Made by a program: the position numbers and the translations under genes. From positions 1 through 64,000 of the forward strand of contig DAXT01000011.1 of NCBI GenBank assembly GCA_002506535.1: a stretch of 64,000 nucleotides of DNA, in the 5' to 3' direction. Below are positions 9,456 through 17,889 of the stretch, one piece after another (position 1 is the first letter of the stretch; every line of letters starts with the position of its first letter). A model generated the notes under the pieces. It was given only the letters and a program-made list of their open reading frames with translations. It was not told where the DNA came from and did no database searches. Source of the DNA: Methanothrix harundinacea. GTDB taxonomy: Archaea > Halobacteriota > Methanosarcinia > Methanotrichales > Methanotrichaceae.

Positions 9456-9914
9456 TCAGAAAATATCGGGGCTGCACTCGGCGAGGAACTCGTCCCAGAG
9501 GCCGGGGTATCTTCTGATGAACTCGGCCAGGAGCTCCTTGGGCTCTTCGAGGTTCAGGTTCACCACCTCGATACCGTGGGACTCCATGAACTCCCTCGCC
9601 TCGGGGGCGCTCTCGGCCTCTCCGGCGACGACCCGCTTTATCCCGAACTGGACGGCGGCCCCGGCGCAGAGGTAGCAGGGCATCATCGTCGAGTATAGGG
9701 TGGTGCCGAAATAGCCGCCGGTGAGCCGAGCCCGGCGGAGGCAGTCGATCTCGGCGTGGATCAGCTGATCTTCCTCCTGGACCCGCCGGTTTCTCCCCCT
9801 CCCTATGATCCTCCCCTCCTCCACCAGGACCGCCCCGATGGGAACGCCCCCCTCGGCCAGCCCCGCCCTCGCCTCCTCGAGGGCCGCCCTCATGAAATCG
9901 TCGTCTTCTTTCAT
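9456..9914 (-). CDS. Cytosine/guanine-deaminase-family enzyme
   Basis: A 152-residue zinc deaminase of the CDA fold. Motifs are GGVPIGAVLV, the zinc/catalytic HAE (LIHAEIDCL) and PCYLCAGA, which supplies the two cysteine ligands. Its length, the TTLYSTMMPC segment and the C-terminal tail RYPGLWDEF resemble yeast-type cytosine deaminase more than tRNA adenosine deaminases, so hydrolytic deamination of a free base (cytosine to uracil, or guanine to xanthine) is the likely reaction. A pyrimidine or purine salvage role is inferred. The cupin gene lies downstream on the same strand. Confidence 0.88.
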   Translation of the reverse strand: MKEDDDFMRAALEEARAGLAEGGVPIGAVLVEEGRIIGRGRNRRVQEEDQLIHAEIDCLRRARLTGGYFGTTLYSTMMPCYLCAGAAVQFGIKRVVAGEAESAPEAREFMESHGIEVVNLNLEEPKELLAEFIRRYPGLWDEFLAECSPDIF

Positions 9915-9989
9915 ATCGTCACGTCGCCTCCCTTCATATCGTCACGTGGCCTCCTTTCATATCTTCCTCTCTATGACAATATCAGAGCT

Positions 9990-11099
9990 TCAGACCTCGC
10001 GGACCTCCACCTCCACCTCCGCCCCCATCTCCTCCAGATCCCGGACGAATTTGGCGGGCTCGACGATCCTGCCCATGAAGGAGAGCCCCGGCCTTTCGAG
10101 GCCGTCGAGGTACTGGCGGAGGAAGGCGGCGACGGGCATCGCTGTGAACTCGTAGACGTCGTCGTGGGACGCCCTCAACCTGACCGCAACCCTCTCGCCC
10201 TCCTTCTCCCCCTCCACCTCCAGGACGGCGGCGACCGCCTCCCCGGGCTCTTTGAACCGCTTCGACCCGAAGACCATCATCCTCGCGAGGAGGTCTCTTC
10301 CAAGCCCCCTCTTCACCTTGCCCAGGGCGAAGGCGAGGGGGGTGACGACGTAATCGACGAACCAGTTCAGCCCGGCTATGCAGATCGAGAGCTCCTCGAC
10401 CCCCAGCTCCTGGGGGAGATCCCTCATCTCCGCCAGGGTGATGGGGTAAGAGGTCTTTGTCCCCAGGGGCGGACCGAAGTCGACCTTTCTAACGTCACCT
10501 CGCCCCGCCCGCCTCCACCTGCCATCACTGAAGACCTCGGCGGAGAGGTCGCCGAGGGTCTCGACGAACTCATCCACGGCGCCGCCGGGGTCGAAGTCGC
10601 TCCTCATGGCGACGGATACCCTCGCCCTCCTGTACTGCGAAAATTGCGCCCCAGCCCACCGGACGAGAACGGAGGGAAGGCCCGGGAGAAAGCCCGCCTG
10701 GGTGACGAAGGTGAGGCCGGCCGCCTCCGCCTCCGGGGCGACTGCAGCTAGGACGGGGACGACCTCCTGGGGGTAGTGGATCTCCAGGTAGTCGGCCCGA
10801 GCCTCCAGGGCGGCCCGCGCCGTCGTCTCGACGAAGGGGACCGTCGTCGCCGCATCGATCACCAGGTCCGCCCTCCCGAAGGGCTCCCTCAAGGTGGCGG
10901 GGTCGGAGGCGTCGGCATGGGCCCAGGCCGCCCGCCCTCCTGGAAATTCGCGGTTGAGCCCCTCGGCGAGGGCTCGCGCTTCTTCCTCGCGCCTTCCGGC
11001 GACGATCAGGTCGGCGTTCGTATATTCCAGGATCGCCTTCGATATGGCGGAACCGGCGCCGCCGTACCCCCCCAAAACCAGGATCGTCTTCTCCGTCAG
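9990..11099 (-). CDS. Saccharopine-dehydrogenase-like NAD(P)-binding protein (possible CTG start)
   Basis: The protein has an N-terminal Rossmann motif ILVLGGYGGAGSAI, a strand ending DLVIDAATTV and a C-terminal alpha/beta domain typical of the saccharopine dehydrogenase / Lys9-like family, about 360-370 residues. Substrates in this family are diverse, so no reaction is given. The first ATG/GTG/TTG-type start is TTG 11075, which would cut away the first Rossmann strand. A CTG at 11099 restores it and lies seven bases behind GAGGAGG, a strong ribosome-binding site, while a stop lies five codons above it. I therefore place the start at 11099. Confidence 0.82.
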   Translation of the reverse strand: MTEKTILVLGGYGGAGSAISKAILEYTNADLIVAGRREEEARALAEGLNREFPGGRAAWAHADASDPATLREPFGRADLVIDAATTVPFVETTARAALEARADYLEIHYPQEVVPVLAAVAPEAEAAGLTFVTQAGFLPGLPSVLVRWAGAQFSQYRRARVSVAMRSDFDPGGAVDEFVETLGDLSAEVFSDGRWRRAGRGDVRKVDFGPPLGTKTSYPITLAEMRDLPQELGVEELSICIAGLNWFVDYVVTPLAFALGKVKRGLGRDLLARMMVFGSKRFKEPGEAVAAVLEVEGEKEGERVAVRLRASHDDVYEFTAMPVAAFLRQYLDGLERPGLSFMGRIVEPAKFVRDLEEMGAEVEVEVREV

Positions 11100-11298
11100 A
11101 TGCAGTCCTCCTCAAAATGTCATCGGAAACGATAGCATGTTTGGACCTCTGGATGTAAAGCCCTTCCGGGTATCCTCGGATTTTGTGGGGGGTCTTAAAT
11201 CTGGGCGAAGGGCTGAATCTGGAAGGATATCATCGACCCGATCGGCTTTTATCCCCTTCAGTCCATGGAACTGATCCAAGAAAATATCTGGTGATCCG

Positions 11299-11691
11299 AT
11301 GATCGAGATAAAGACAGAGAAGGCAGCGGATGTCGTGGACATAACCCGCCAGGTGAACGACGCCGTCAGGGAGAGAGGGATCGATGAGGGGATCTGCCTC
11401 GTCTACACCTTCCACACCACCACCGCCATCGTCATAAACGAGGGCGAGGGAGGCCTCGTCGCCGACCTCCTAGGAAAGCTCTCCTCCCTCGCCCCTCCGG
11501 GGGACGGCTACCACCACGACACCCTCGACGAGAACGCCCACGCCCACCTCCAGGCCGCCCTCCTGGGAAACAGCAAGGCGATCCCCGTCGAGGACGGCCG
11601 CCTCGCCCTGGGGACCTGGCAGCGGGTCCTCTTCGTCGAGCTCGACGGACCCCGGCAGAGGACCGTCTCCGTCAAGGTCGTCCCCTGTTAG
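11299..11691 (+). CDS. YjbQ/UPF0047 family protein
   Basis: The 130-residue protein carries the UPF0047 pattern: TFHTTTAIVINE near residue 37, then DGYHHDTLDENAHAHLQAAL and a C-terminal GTWQRVLFVELDGPR. Conserved histidines cluster in a trimeric beta-barrel fold. Bacterial members have thiamine-phosphate synthase side activity in vitro; the physiological role is unresolved. The length equals that of the family. Confidence 0.92.
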   Translation: MIEIKTEKAADVVDITRQVNDAVRERGIDEGICLVYTFHTTTAIVINEGEGGLVADLLGKLSSLAPPGDGYHHDTLDENAHAHLQAALLGNSKAIPVEDGRLALGTWQRVLFVELDGPRQRTVSVKVVPC

Positions 11692-11747
11692 GTCGCAGCC
11701 CGGAGATTGCGGAAAGGCGGTTGCCTTCTGGGCTTATTGGAGGAGGC

Positions 11748-12614
11748 TCAGATGGGGGTCCCCGTCGTCATCGTCATCTCCTTGAACCCGGCCATGAGGT
11801 CTATCGTGATCGGGCCGGGCCTACCTCCGCTGATGACCCTCCCGTCGATCCTGGTGACGGGGGCGACCTCCGCCGCCGTCCCGGTGACGAAGATCTCGTC
11901 GGCGGTGTAGAGGTCGAAGAGGCCGAGGTTCGCCTCCTTCACCTCATACCCCCTGGCCCCGGCGATCTCGATGACGGCGCTCCTGGTGATGCCCTTGAGG
12001 TTGTTCATGGTGAAGGGAGTGAAGATCCTGCCGTCTTTTATGACGAAGATGTTGTCGCCGCTCCCCTCCGAGACGTTACCGGCGTCGTCGAGGAATATAG
12101 CCTCGTTTCCTCCCTTGACGTTCGCCTCGATCTTGGCGAGGATGTTGTTGAGGTAGTTCAGGGACTTTATGTTGGGGGGAAGCGCCGCAGGCGAGTTTCT
12201 CCTGACGGTGACGGTGATGGCGGTGAGGCCGACGTCGTAGAGGTCACCGTACATGGCGTCCCACCTCTGGGAGATGATCATCACCGTCGGCTTAGCGCAC
12301 TTCCTGGGGTCGAGGCCCAGGTCGCCGACGCCCCTGGTGACCAGGGGCCGGATGTAGGCGTCGGTGAGGCCGTTCTTTCGCAGGGTCTCCAGGATCGCGT
12401 CCGACATCTCCTCCTGGCTCATGGGTATATCGAGCATTATCGCCCTCGCGGAGTCGTAGAGCCTCGCAACGTGCTCCTCGAGCCTGAAGACCCTGCCGTT
12501 GTACGCCCTTATCCCCTCGAAGACCCCATCTCCGTAGAGGAGCCCGTGATCGTAAACCGAGACCGCCGCCTCTTTTGCGGGAATAAACCTCCCGTCCAGA
12601 TAGACCCAACTCAT
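11748..12614 (-). CDS. ilvE: Branched-chain amino acid aminotransferase
   Basis: A fold-type IV PLP enzyme of 288 residues that transaminates the oxo acids of valine, leucine and isoleucine. Characteristic segments are [21 protein letters not shown], the PLP-lysine region [17 protein letters not shown], and the phosphate-binding [21 protein letters not shown]. The methionine at 12614 gives the normal family length. It is transcribed divergently from ribH across a 162-base gap. Confidence 0.95.
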   Translation of the reverse strand: MSWVYLDGRFIPAKEAAVSVYDHGLLYGDGVFEGIRAYNGRVFRLEEHVARLYDSARAIMLDIPMSQEEMSDAILETLRKNGLTDAYIRPLVTRGVGDLGLDPRKCAKPTVMIISQRWDAMYGDLYDVGLTAITVTVRRNSPAALPPNIKSLNYLNNILAKIEANVKGGNEAIFLDDAGNVSEGSGDNIFVIKDGRIFTPFTMNNLKGITRSAVIEIAGARGYEVKEANLGLFDLYTADEIFVTGTAAEVAPVTRIDGRVISGGRPGPITIDLMAGFKEMTMTTGTPI

Positions 12615-12685
12615 AAGGCATCCACCACCCCGGCATAAGCGGCAAGGGATAAATGGGTTTTGACCGTCGGGACCCGTCTGGCTGC

Positions 12686-12704
12686 CGGGGGTCGGAGACC
12701 CCCG
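12686..12704. other. GC-rich palindrome between divergent genes
   Basis: CGGGGGTC-GGA-GACCCCCG forms a perfect eight-base-pair hairpin inside the shared upstream region of ilvE and ribH. A TTTTATTA-like box follows 10 bases to its right on the ribH side. As neither gene ends here it is more likely a regulatory site or a folded leader than a terminator. Confidence 0.4.
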
Positions 12705-12776
12705 ATCGATGGTTTTATTACCGCAAAATGCCCCGAGCCTAAGAAGCTACGTGCCATCTTCGGCGGTGTTGGATTT

Positions 12777-13187
12777 ATGATAAAACTTGGTTTTGTGGTC
12801 GCTGAGTTCAACCGGGATATAACCCATCAGATGGAGATCCTTGGGCGAGAACATGCTGAATTTCTGGGCGCAGAGGTCGTAAGAACGATCATGGTCCCCG
12901 GCGTCTATGATATGCCCCTCGCCGTAAAGAAGCTGGCGGAGCGCACCGACATCGACGCCGTGGTGACTATCGGCTGCGTCATCCAGGGGGAGACGGGCCA
13001 CGACGAGATCGTCGCCCAGCAGGCCTCCCGCAAGATCATGGACCTCGCCCTGGAGTTCGGCAAGCCCGTCACCCTGGGGATATCCGGCCCCAAGATGTCG
13101 AGGCCGGATGCCCATCGCAGGATAGACTACTCCAAGCGGGCCGTAGAGGCTGCGGTGAAGATGGTAAGAAGGCTGGAGGGGGTTTAG
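12777..13187 (+). CDS. ribH: 6,7-dimethyl-8-ribityllumazine synthase
   Basis: The penultimate enzyme of riboflavin synthesis, condensing the ribitylaminouracil with dihydroxybutanone phosphate. The 136-residue product shows the substrate-binding segment VVAEFNRDIT, VPGVYDMPLA and the loop VTIGCVIQGETGHDEIV with the catalytic histidine. This short form is typical of archaeal RibH. ATG 12777 is used because the fold begins at once; the longer frame would run across the palindromic promoter region. Riboflavin supplies F420 and flavin needs of methanogens. The next gene follows after two bases. Confidence 0.94.
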   Translation: MIKLGFVVAEFNRDITHQMEILGREHAEFLGAEVVRTIMVPGVYDMPLAVKKLAERTDIDAVVTIGCVIQGETGHDEIVAQQASRKIMDLALEFGKPVTLGISGPKMSRPDAHRRIDYSKRAVEAAVKMVRRLEGV

Positions 13188-13189
13188 GG

Positions 13190-14326
13190 GTGGTATCCGA
13201 CAGGCTAGCCTCCATCTCCGAGTCCACGACGATGAAGATCTCGGCGATGGCAAAGAAGCTCAACGCCGCCGGCCTTGACGTCATCGACCTGGGGGTGGGA
13301 GAGCCGGACTTCGATACCCCCAAGAACATCTGCGATGCCGCCATCAGTTCAATCCGGAGGGGCGACACCCGCTACCTGCCCACCAGCGGCATCCCGGAGC
13401 TACGGGCGGCGATCGCCGAGAAGCTTTATGCCGAAAACGGGATCGAGGTCTCGGCCGACCTGGTATCCGTAGTACCGGGGGCGAAGATGGCGATCTTCGC
13501 CGCCGTCCAGGCGCTCCTGGAGGAGGGGGACGAATGCCTCCTCATCGGCCCCTCCTGGGTCAGCTACGAGCCGTGCATCAGCTTCGCCGGCGCGAGGGTC
13601 CGCTGGGGGGAGGTGGACGGGGATTTGAAGCCCGTGGACCTCGCCGGCTCCATTACCCCCAAGACGAAGATGATCCTGGTCAACTCCCCCTCAAACCCCA
13701 CGGGCGCGGTCTTCGACCGCAAGATCCTGGAGGAGATAAGAGACCTGGCCGTCGACCACGACCTCGCGGTCTTATCCGACGAGATCTACGAGAAGATAAT
13801 CTACGGCACCGACCACATCAGCATAGGTTCGTTTTCTGGCATGGAGGAGAGGACGGTCACCGTCAACGGCTTCTCCAAATGCTACGCCATGACCGGCTGG
13901 CGTTTGGGGTATCTGGCCGGACCCCAGGAGGTTATGATGTGGGTGAACAGGATCCTCTCCCACTCCGTCTCCCACGCCACCACCTTCGTCCAGTGGGCGG
14001 GGGTCGAGGCGCTCAAGGGCCCCCAGGAGAGCATCGATGCCATGGTGGCGGAGTTTCATGAGAGGAGGGACCTCTTGGTATCGGGATTGAGAAAGATCGG
14101 GATACGCTGCTCCATCCCCGGGGGAGCCTTCTACGTATTTCCGGACGTCTCGGATTTCGGCGGCGGCGACGAGTTCGCCGAGAGGATGCTCTCCGAGGCG
14201 ATGGTCGCCGCGACGCCCGGCTCCGCCTTCGGCCCCGGGGGCGCGGGCCATGTGCGGATCTCCTACGCCGCCTCCAGGGCGAGGCTCACCGAGGCGCTGG
14301 AGAGGATAGAGAAGATGCTGGGGTGA
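13190..14326 (+). CDS. Class I/II PLP aminotransferase (AspC-like)
   Basis: A 378-residue fold-type I aminotransferase of the aspartate-aminotransferase gamma group. Motifs: DLGVGEPDFDTP, Y at TRYLPTSGIPELR, NSPSNPTGAVF, DEIYEKI, the PLP lysine in NGFSKCYAMTGWRLGY, and the carboxylate-binding arginine in HVRISYAAS. It probably makes aspartate or an aromatic amino acid from the oxo acid. The GTG start at 13190 lies two bases after the ribH stop, so the genes form an operon. Confidence 0.92.
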   Translation: MVSDRLASISESTTMKISAMAKKLNAAGLDVIDLGVGEPDFDTPKNICDAAISSIRRGDTRYLPTSGIPELRAAIAEKLYAENGIEVSADLVSVVPGAKMAIFAAVQALLEEGDECLLIGPSWVSYEPCISFAGARVRWGEVDGDLKPVDLAGSITPKTKMILVNSPSNPTGAVFDRKILEEIRDLAVDHDLAVLSDEIYEKIIYGTDHISIGSFSGMEERTVTVNGFSKCYAMTGWRLGYLAGPQEVMMWVNRILSHSVSHATTFVQWAGVEALKGPQESIDAMVAEFHERRDLLVSGLRKIGIRCSIPGGAFYVFPDVSDFGGGDEFAERMLSEAMVAATPGSAFGPGGAGHVRISYAASRARLTEALERIEKMLG

Positions 14327-14477
14327 CCTCTTCAAGATGGGCCGGGGGTGTCCCCCCCGGCGCAGATCTGATCACCGTCTCTTTCTTCTTCGTCGTTATC
14401 ATCCCTTTCTCGTTCAATCTATTGCGATCTCTTCGCCCACACGTCTTCAGAAGAGCTTTGTTTACAAATACGAAAAC

Positions 14478-14485
14478 AATTATAT
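14478..14485 (+). promoter_or_regulatory. TATA-like box of vapBC
   Basis: AATTATAT lies 24-31 bases before the vapB ATG in otherwise GC-rich DNA, the spacing expected for an archaeal TATA box serving a leaderless or nearly leaderless message. Confidence 0.45.
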
Positions 14486-14508
14486 CCTCGAAAGGGCACA
14501 GAGACATC

Positions 14509-14739
14509 ATGTCTACAGGAAGCGTGGTATTCAGCATCAGGATCCCTCAGGATCTGCGAAATACTATGGAAGAGATGAAGGAGGTGAACTGGCAGGAGGA
14601 GATTAGGAATAAAATTGAGGAGCTTGTGAGGGATAAGAACAAGGAGAGGATCCTCGCCGAGGCGAGGTTGGTGAGGGCTGAGATGAAAGGGGTGGTGAAA
14701 GCCTCAGAGCTCATCAGGGCGGATCGAGATGAGAGATAG
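14509..14739 (+). CDS. vapB: VapB-type antitoxin
   Basis: A 76-residue protein starting SVVFSIRIPQDLRNTMEEM, a ribbon-helix-helix DNA-binding unit, followed by a charged helical tail that would wrap around the toxin. The size and the 11-base overlap with the PIN-domain gene identify it as the antitoxin. Such antitoxins bind their own promoter, here the TATA-like box just upstream. The frame is open earlier, but the RHH fold starts at ATG 14509. Confidence 0.85.
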   Translation: MSTGSVVFSIRIPQDLRNTMEEMKEVNWQEEIRNKIEELVRDKNKERILAEARLVRAEMKGVVKASELIRADRDER

Positions 14740-15139
14740 GATGGTCCTGGATTCGAGCGTCATCGCCACCATCTTCTTCAAAGATGAGGATTCTCTCGCA
14801 GCCGAAAAGGCTGTGGAAAACCACAGCCCCATAACCGTGGATACCGCCATGGCGGAGGTGGCGAACGTCGCTTGGAAGAAGGCTCTCTTCTTCGACGAGC
14901 CGAAGAGTGCGGTCTTCAGGGCTATGCTCTTATCGAGGGATTTCATCCTGAACGTCTGCCAGGTCATCCCGGCCCAGGAGCTTTTAGAAGACGCCTTTGA
15001 GATCGCTCTGGAGAACAGGATCACAATTTACGATTCTCTCTTCGTTGCAGCCTCCGAGAGGACGAAGGCTCCTCTCTTGACCGCTGACAGGAAGCTATAC
15101 GAACGGAAGAGGGAAATAGACAATGTGATTGTGGTGTGA
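14729..15139 (+). CDS. vapC: PIN-domain ribonuclease toxin VapC
   Basis: A 136-residue PIN domain with the acidic active site visible: D in VLDSSVIATIFF, E in MAEVANVAWK, D in IYDSLFVAAS and D in LLTADRKLY. VapC toxins cleave tRNA or rRNA when the antitoxin is degraded. The gene overlaps vapB. ATG 14741 is a possible alternative start that would drop four residues. Confidence 0.9.
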   Translation: MRDRMVLDSSVIATIFFKDEDSLAAEKAVENHSPITVDTAMAEVANVAWKKALFFDEPKSAVFRAMLLSRDFILNVCQVIPAQELLEDAFEIALENRITIYDSLFVAASERTKAPLLTADRKLYERKREIDNVIVV

Positions 15140-15179
15140 GATTCATTTATTAACATGTAGTGAGGTGCAATTGGGATAC

Positions 15180-16379
15180 ATGCCAAAAACAAAAGGAACT
15201 TGTCATGATGATCCATGGATTAAGGAAGACAACAACATTGAAGCAGACAATAGTTTTACAAGAATGGAAATATTATATAATCATATTTTTAAGGATATTA
15301 ATTCTCAAGAAGACCGTGCAAAACAACTGACGTCTATAAACGCTCTCTTAATAGGAGGATATCTTGCTATCTTGATGAATAGCCAATCCCTTGGAATAAT
15401 GAGGGATGTCTTGGTTTTTATGCCATTTCCAAAATATTTAGCATATGCACCTATAATACCAATTATATTTTGGTTTATTAGCCTAATATTTGTACTTTTG
15501 GTATTTAATACTAAAGCAGAAAAATTATATTTATCTATTATCACAGAAGCATCACTAAGTGATTTAATATATATTTTAAATAAAAAACGTTTATTGTTGA
15601 ACCTGGGTGGTTATTGTCTAACGATTATCGGACTTTTTAGCATATTAATAATTATTATACTTATTATTCCATCTCAATTGACCGGCTTATCGCTGACATG
15701 GAATAACGACGGTATCGACCTCATGGACCAAGGTAAATTTGAAGAGGCTCTTGCAGCTTTTGACAAGGCTATCGATCTAAATCCACAATATGCAGAAGCA
15801 TGGAACAACAAAGGGCGAGTTCTCGCTACGTTGTCTAGACTAAATGAAGCCAATGAAGCTTTCGATAAATCAATCAAGATAAACCCAAATTATGCTGAAG
15901 CATGGTATAACAAAGGACGAGTTCTAGCAGAGTTGAATAAATATGGTGATTCACTTATCGCATTTGACAATGCTATACAGATAAATCCTACGTATTCAAA
16001 GGCATGGAATAGCAAAGGCGTTGTGCTGTATGTGATGCAAGAAAATAACCAATCCATTGCAGCATTCAATAGAGCAATTGAGCTAAATCCAGGATGTGCT
16101 GAAGCATTAAACAATAAAGGAGTTATCTTTTTCATGGATGGCAAATATGACGAATCTCGTATCCTTTTTGAAAGGGCAATTCAACTGGAGCCCAACTATT
16201 ATGAGGCTATACAAAATAGACACACATCTGATTTTATTGGAAATATCACTGCTCTCGGATCAATGTATGGGATCACAGTAAGAAATAGATCATTCTATAC
16301 AACCCTTATTATATATTTTCCTTCAGGAAACGAGACGGAACCTGAGTCGGTTATTATATACACATATAAAAAATTTTGA
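15180..16379 (+). CDS. Membrane-anchored TPR protein
   Basis: About 399 residues. The N-terminal third carries two to three hydrophobic helices (GGYLAILMN, then APIIPIIFWFISLIFVLLVF and FSILIIIILIIPS). After these come at least four 34-residue tetratricopeptide repeats of the type AWNNKGRVLATLSRLNEA, and a short beta-rich tail. It probably holds a protein-binding TPR rod at the membrane. ATG 15180 has a GAGGTG site upstream. The gene is markedly AT-rich compared with vapC before it and trm5 after it, so it was probably acquired horizontally. Confidence 0.8.
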   Translation: MPKTKGTCHDDPWIKEDNNIEADNSFTRMEILYNHIFKDINSQEDRAKQLTSINALLIGGYLAILMNSQSLGIMRDVLVFMPFPKYLAYAPIIPIIFWFISLIFVLLVFNTKAEKLYLSIITEASLSDLIYILNKKRLLLNLGGYCLTIIGLFSILIIIILIIPSQLTGLSLTWNNDGIDLMDQGKFEEALAAFDKAIDLNPQYAEAWNNKGRVLATLSRLNEANEAFDKSIKINPNYAEAWYNKGRVLAELNKYGDSLIAFDNAIQINPTYSKAWNSKGVVLYVMQENNQSIAAFNRAIELNPGCAEALNNKGVIFFMDGKYDESRILFERAIQLEPNYYEAIQNRHTSDFIGNITALGSMYGITVRNRSFYTTLIIYFPSGNETEPESVIIYTYKKF

Positions 16380-16454
16380 TATCTAGCATCAAAATTCTCG
16401 GCAGAGTCGAGCGTCCCCCGCTTCCATAGATGACGCAAACCTGGCTCTGTTCCC

Positions 16455-16732
16455 TTATTCCATCCTCCGGCCCCAGTTCGTCTTGACCATCATCGCCATC
16501 CGGGGGTTTTTGAACTGCTTGACCAGCTCCACCTCCTTGATGGAGGTGAAGATCCGAAAGTCGAGCCCGGCTCGCCGGAGAGGACGTTGAAATATATAAC
16601 CGACGCTAGGAGCTTATTTCCCAGGATACCCTGCAGCTCCGCCCTCTCTTAGGCGGAAAGGTCAGCCCTCCAATCTCTTTTCGACTTGCAGCCCCGATCG
16701 AAATCAAAATAACGTTCTTCTTTCAGATCCAT
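16455..16732 (-). pseudogene. Decayed small gene with in-frame stop and frameshift
   Basis: Reading the minus strand from ATG 16732 gives MDLKEERYFDFDRGC, then KRDWRADLSA, a TAA, and without change of frame ERAELQGILGNKLLASV and IYFNVLSGEPG. A frame change is then needed to continue as LDFRIFTSIKEVE and end at TAA 16455 after NWGRRME. Together this would be a soluble protein of about 90 residues. I do not recognise the family. The coherent composition on both sides of the lesions suggests a recently inactivated gene. Confidence 0.5.
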
Positions 16733-16752
16733 GATTTTAAAAGGAGGGAGGA

Positions 16753-16802
16753 GCAAAAGTCGCTGTAGGAGGTAGAGGGAGAGAATAGCAAACGACTTTT
16801 GC
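16753..16802. repeat. 10-bp inverted repeat
   Basis: GCAAAAGTCG at 16753-16762 is perfectly inverted as CGACTTTTGC at 16793-16802, with 30 bases between. It sits just upstream of the decayed gene and 75 bases from the 3' end of trm5. It could be a folded RNA or the trace of a mobile element. Confidence 0.4.
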
Positions 16803-16877
16803 CATACCCTACTACGTCATTTGCCGAATATATACCTTTCGGTCTATTTATAAATGGAGAGACTCCTCGGGCTCCTG

Positions 16878-17876
16878 TCAGGGCTTCTCCACCCGGAAGT
16901 CGATGACGATGTTGTACTGGTGGGGGGCGTAGCTGCGCACGACCCCGCGGCGGAGGATCTCGACTTCAACGCCTGCGGCCCTCGCCGCCTCTTCGACGAA
17001 AGCCGTATCCCGGCCGTAGAGGTCGTCCTCGGGGGCGATGGCGTAGTAGTGGACGATCCCGCCTTTCTTAGCGATCCGCATGGCGACGCCCAGGAAGTCG
17101 GAGGCGGAATGGGGTAGGTTCATGATGACCCGGTCGGCGCTCTTCTCGTAACTCTCCACGAGATCTGCGGCATCGGCCTCCAGGATGACGATATCGCCGA
17201 TCCGGTTGAGGGCTGCGTTCTCCCGCAGGAGCCTCACAGCATCGGGGTTCTTATCGACGGCTACGACCCTCGCCCCCCTCTTCGCCATCAGGAGGGCGAA
17301 GGGTCCGACCCCCGCGAAGATGTCGTAGGCCGCCTCCCCCGGCTTCACCAGATCCGCGATTCTGAGCCTTTCTGTCCCGAGGCGGGGGGTGAAGTAGGCC
17401 CTCTCCAGGTCGATTCGATACCTCAGGCCGTGCTCTTTGTGGACGGTCGTCGTCCGCACCTCCCCGGCGACGGGGCGAAACCGCCGGGTCCGAAACTCCC
17501 CCTCCACCGCCGATAAGGGCGATATCACCGCGTGGACGTTCCTGTGGACGGCCATTATGGCGGCGGCCGCCTCCTCATCCGGGTCCTCCAGTATCGCGAC
17601 GTCCCCCACCACCTCGAAGGACGGTTTGCGACCGAGGAGGACCTCCACCGTCTCCTTCGGCGGCTCGTCTTCGAACTTTGCCTCGACGACCTCGAAGTCT
17701 GCGATCCGGGCGAGCTCTTTGCTCGCCTCCCCCGGAAGCTCCAAGATGGGAAGGTAAAGGTCCTCGCCCTCCGACCGGATCTTGCGGGACCGGTCGAAGG
17801 CCCCCATCTCGAGGAGCCTCCGCCGAAAGATCTCGCCGTCGCCTCTCCTGACCTTCACCCCCAGGGCCTTTACCAT
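16878..17876 (-). CDS. trm5: tRNA (guanine37-N1)-methyltransferase
   Basis: A 332-residue SAM-dependent enzyme that methylates G37 next to the anticodon and so prevents frameshifting. The archaeal Trm5 layout is visible: an N-terminal D1 domain (MVKALGVKV), a D2 region, then the Rossmann MTase with DIFAGVGPFALLMAKRG, VVAVDKNPDAV, and the NLPHSASDFL catalytic loop. The related Taw2 enzymes share the fold but the NLP motif favours Trm5. ATG 17876 is 13 bases behind the VWA gene, so trm5 is last in a four-gene operon. Confidence 0.94.
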   Translation of the reverse strand: MVKALGVKVRRGDGEIFRRRLLEMGAFDRSRKIRSEGEDLYLPILELPGEASKELARIADFEVVEAKFEDEPPKETVEVLLGRKPSFEVVGDVAILEDPDEEAAAAIMAVHRNVHAVISPLSAVEGEFRTRRFRPVAGEVRTTTVHKEHGLRYRIDLERAYFTPRLGTERLRIADLVKPGEAAYDIFAGVGPFALLMAKRGARVVAVDKNPDAVRLLRENAALNRIGDIVILEADAADLVESYEKSADRVIMNLPHSASDFLGVAMRIAKKGGIVHYYAIAPEDDLYGRDTAFVEEAARAAGVEVEILRRGVVRSYAPHQYNIVIDFRVEKP

Positions 17877-17889
17877 ATCGCCGATGGCA

